Positions 62,073 to 64,000 of a stretch of 64,000 bases of DNA are shown piece by piece. A program made the translations under genes and the position numbers. Each line of letters starts with the position of its first letter. The first letter of the stretch is position 1. This DNA is from Paramacrobiotus metropolitanus (lineage: Eukaryota > Tardigrada > Eutardigrada > Parachela > Macrobiotidae): positions 3,596,001-3,660,000 of the forward strand of contig NW_026570222.1 of assembly GCF_019649055.1 (NCBI RefSeq). Direction: 5' to 3'. Under the pieces are notes generated by a model, which did no database searches, was not told the origin of the DNA, and saw only the letters and a program-made list of their open reading frames with translations.

Positions 62073-62775
62073 ATTATTACTAAACTAACAGGTATTCAAT
62101 CGAGCATGCACCTTGTACGATGACGTCATGGTAGAGAACACGCACAGTGAGACGCAGTGGGCAACCCCTGCGGGTTCTGTGTTTATCAAAACTTTCATAT
62201 TCGTACAATCCGTTCGTACTATGACTCAAAAAATGCGGAAAAAATTTGAAGTTTGGAAAGTGAAAGTTGGTAAGTAAAAAGTTGTCATATAAACGAAAAG
62301 TTTACGATTTACGTAATTCTTGTTTACCATAGAGGTCTATGAGGCAGTGTGCCTTAGCCCTCTTCGCTAAACAAAAATGACTTGTTTTGATCAAATCTGA
62401 ATTGTTTGATGGTTTTCATTGATTGATTAAATTTTAATTGTTTCCTTTTGATTGACTGATCAGGTTCTGGTCACTTCGTTTCACCACAGATCAAGAACCA
62501 AGGATTTTCGTTTAGCATGGAGATCTCTGGACTGGCAAACCACCTCATAGACCTCTATGCTAACGAGAATCGTAAAGTTTTCGTTTCCTTGAGAACGTTT
62601 CACTTGTCAGTTTTAGTTTACAAACTTAGAATTTTTTTCTGCATTTTTTGAGCCATAGCACGAACGGATTGATAAACACAAAACCCGCAGGGGTTGCCCA
62701 TTGCGTCTCTCTGTGCGTGTTGCCTATCGTGACGTCACGTAAGTCGATGGAATACCTTTTAGTTTAGTAATATTA
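62073..62775. mobile_element. Foldback (long inverted repeat) element, ~700 bp
   Basis: The left end (TATTACTAAACTAACAGG... at ~62075) matches the reverse complement of the right end (TATTACTAAACTAAAAGG..., ending ~62774) with few mismatches. The match continues inward through GGGCAACCCCTGCGGGTT, ATCCGTTCGT and TAGAGGTCTATGAGG, giving arms of about 240–290 bp around a spacer of ~180 bp (about 62360–62530). The left arm carries a ~20-bp insertion relative to the right. Each arm contains a GACGTCA-type palindrome (CRE-like). No protein is encoded. Flanking TA could be a Tc1/mariner-type duplication, but this is not certain. Confidence 0.8.
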
Positions 62776-63513
62776 TGCACTACCTTAAAACGGTCACTCT
62801 AAACTTTTTATTATAAAAGTGCTTGGTAGACGTGCCTTTGGAGTCTGGACAATACTTTATTCTCTCCAACTTCAGAAAACAAAAACCATAAAAGAAAACC
62901 GCTTTTTCGCACCGAATGTGGTTTTAATAGTAGTCTGTCCTAGAGTAGTTTGTATCTGTACATGAAGACGCAAACTGCAAAGCTGCAGCCACTGCGTTAC
63001 TATTGTATTAGCCTCGAACAACACACTGTGTGAGAGAGCTTTAACGAAAGACGTCCCACACACGACGTATCGTTTAGCCGGCACAATTTATGAGGAAGCG
63101 TTTTTCGTGTGGAACAAACTCGGGCGTAACAAATCATTTCACATTTCATCAATATTTTTCAATGAGGACGACGGCTGAATATTGCATCTTCCATCACTGA
63201 TGCCCACTGTCGCCTTTTGTTGCATCCTTTGATTTATACGTTCCCATCTCCCATGCTGAGATCAATAGCTTAAATTTTCTTTATGCAGCCAACGCACTGG
63301 CATTAGCTAGCATGACTCAAAACAATTTTGTTAATGGACCATATACACATCGAAGAAGTATCCAGTGTTTTTATCCATTGTTTCCATGAAACCGTACAAA
63401 TATCCAGATATCGCAGCACGCCACGGCTTAATCGAAAATTTTAGTGCTGTTTACAAAGCCTAACAACAATACTAAGCCGTTAAATATTTCCTTCAACATA
63501 TTAATAATACACG

Positions 63514-63694
63514 ATGCTTAATGAAAACGACACCGATAATCCGCGCGGATTCCGTTTATCGAATCTCATTGATTTGGTATTCCCTAGATGGAAGGATGTA
63601 GCAGTTGTCCAGCATCACGATCACTCTATGGGACAAGCTATGCGTTATTACCGTGTCTGGATTTACATCAGCGTGACAGTAACGGTAATTCCAG
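63514..63694 (+). CDS. Possible first exon of a membrane protein running off the window
   Basis: An ATG frame of 60 codons ends at a good donor (CCAG|GTAAGC). Residues 38–60 (GQAMRYYRVWIYISVTVTVI) look like the entry to a first membrane helix, as in tetraspanin-like proteins, preceded by a polar N terminus. No further exon is seen before 64000. An alternative donor exists 12 bp earlier. The family assignment is a guess. Confidence 0.35.
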
Positions 63695-64000
63695 GTAAGC
63701 ATACATGACACAGGATTATTACACCGTAATGAGGTATCATTAGTCAACATAAATTTGTTGTTTACTACGTATAGAGTGTATCTGTATGTGATACACACAA
63801 CTGCCATAGCTTCTTTCATATTATGATCAATTCTACTCGGAGTCAATAATTACTTGAGAATATGCGCATTAATCGTTACAAAACTTTGGTCACGCACCGT
63901 ACATGCGTTAATTTTTGAAGAATATCAAAAGTAACTGACCATGAGGAAAGTACAGTGTAGTCTATACTATACTACTCGTACTATATATATATATATATAT
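63695..64000. other. Window end, AT repeat
   Basis: AT-rich; the last ~20 bases are a (TA)n microsatellite cut by the window edge. Confidence 0.6.

Larger units (their letters stand above)
58086..63513. other. AT-rich region with few genes
   Basis: The missing first exon(s) of the PfkB kinase gene should lie here or beyond on the minus strand, but no V-G-G-x-x-x-D coding segment was found. A slightly GC-richer patch at 58790–59150 has open frames on both strands, including an ATG frame of 148 codons at 58696–59142 (+), with no recognised domain. Hairpins occur at 58398–58424 and 61459–61489. A foldback element occupies 62073–62775. Confidence 0.4.

Overview
The window is nuclear DNA of an animal. 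Genes carry many short GT–AG introns (about 50–100 bp, with a few of 1–2 kb), and the proteins are clear metazoan types: SPT6, SmF, eL15, HMGB, HGH1, an ATP7 copper pump, an ORP1-like lipid-transfer protein and claudin-like proteins. The compact introns and AT-rich spacers suggest a small-genome invertebrate, probably a protostome (a tardigrade or microcrustacean is only a guess). No prokaryotic features, CRISPR, rRNA or convincing tRNA were seen.

Layout. 1–4000: AT-rich, little coding signal. 4084–7082 (-): ankyrin + PH + FFAT-like half of an OSBPL1A/ORP1L-like gene whose lipid-binding domain is not visible. 7743–8601 (+): F-box protein. 9844–10831 (-): two-box HMGB with acidic tail. 12650–14182 (-): HGH1. 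15394–25347 (+): SPT6 in 24 exons with one 1.9-kb intron holding an inverted repeat. 26142–26408 (+): SmF. 26937–32160 (-): ATP7-type Cu-ATPase, 15 exons and only two metal-binding domains. 34194–36227 (-): TLC-domain membrane protein. 37414–38799 (+): DRAM/Frag1-family protein. 40188–41218 (+): ribosomal protein eL15.

42566–58085 (-): a PfkB-family kinase that looks like a pseudouridine kinase. Its fourth and fifth recognised exons are separated by a 13.5-kb intron. On the opposite strand, inside that intron, lies a tandem cluster of four claudin-like four-transmembrane genes (43819–44960, 48306–50393, 53966–55062, 55750–56743) plus the 3' part of a further membrane-protein gene (50621–51131). 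This nested, antisense cluster is the most striking organisation in the window.

Mobile DNA: two hAT-like MITEs with perfect 8-bp target-site duplications (33083–33222 and 41403–41800), a roughly 700-bp foldback element (62073–62775), and the inverted repeat inside the SPT6 intron. The last 6 kb is AT-rich and nearly empty, apart from a possible first exon of a membrane protein at 63514.

Most genes are general housekeeping functions (transcription elongation, splicing, translation and eEF2 folding, chromatin, copper and lipid handling). They do not form a pathway. The claudin-like cluster is the only local gene family.
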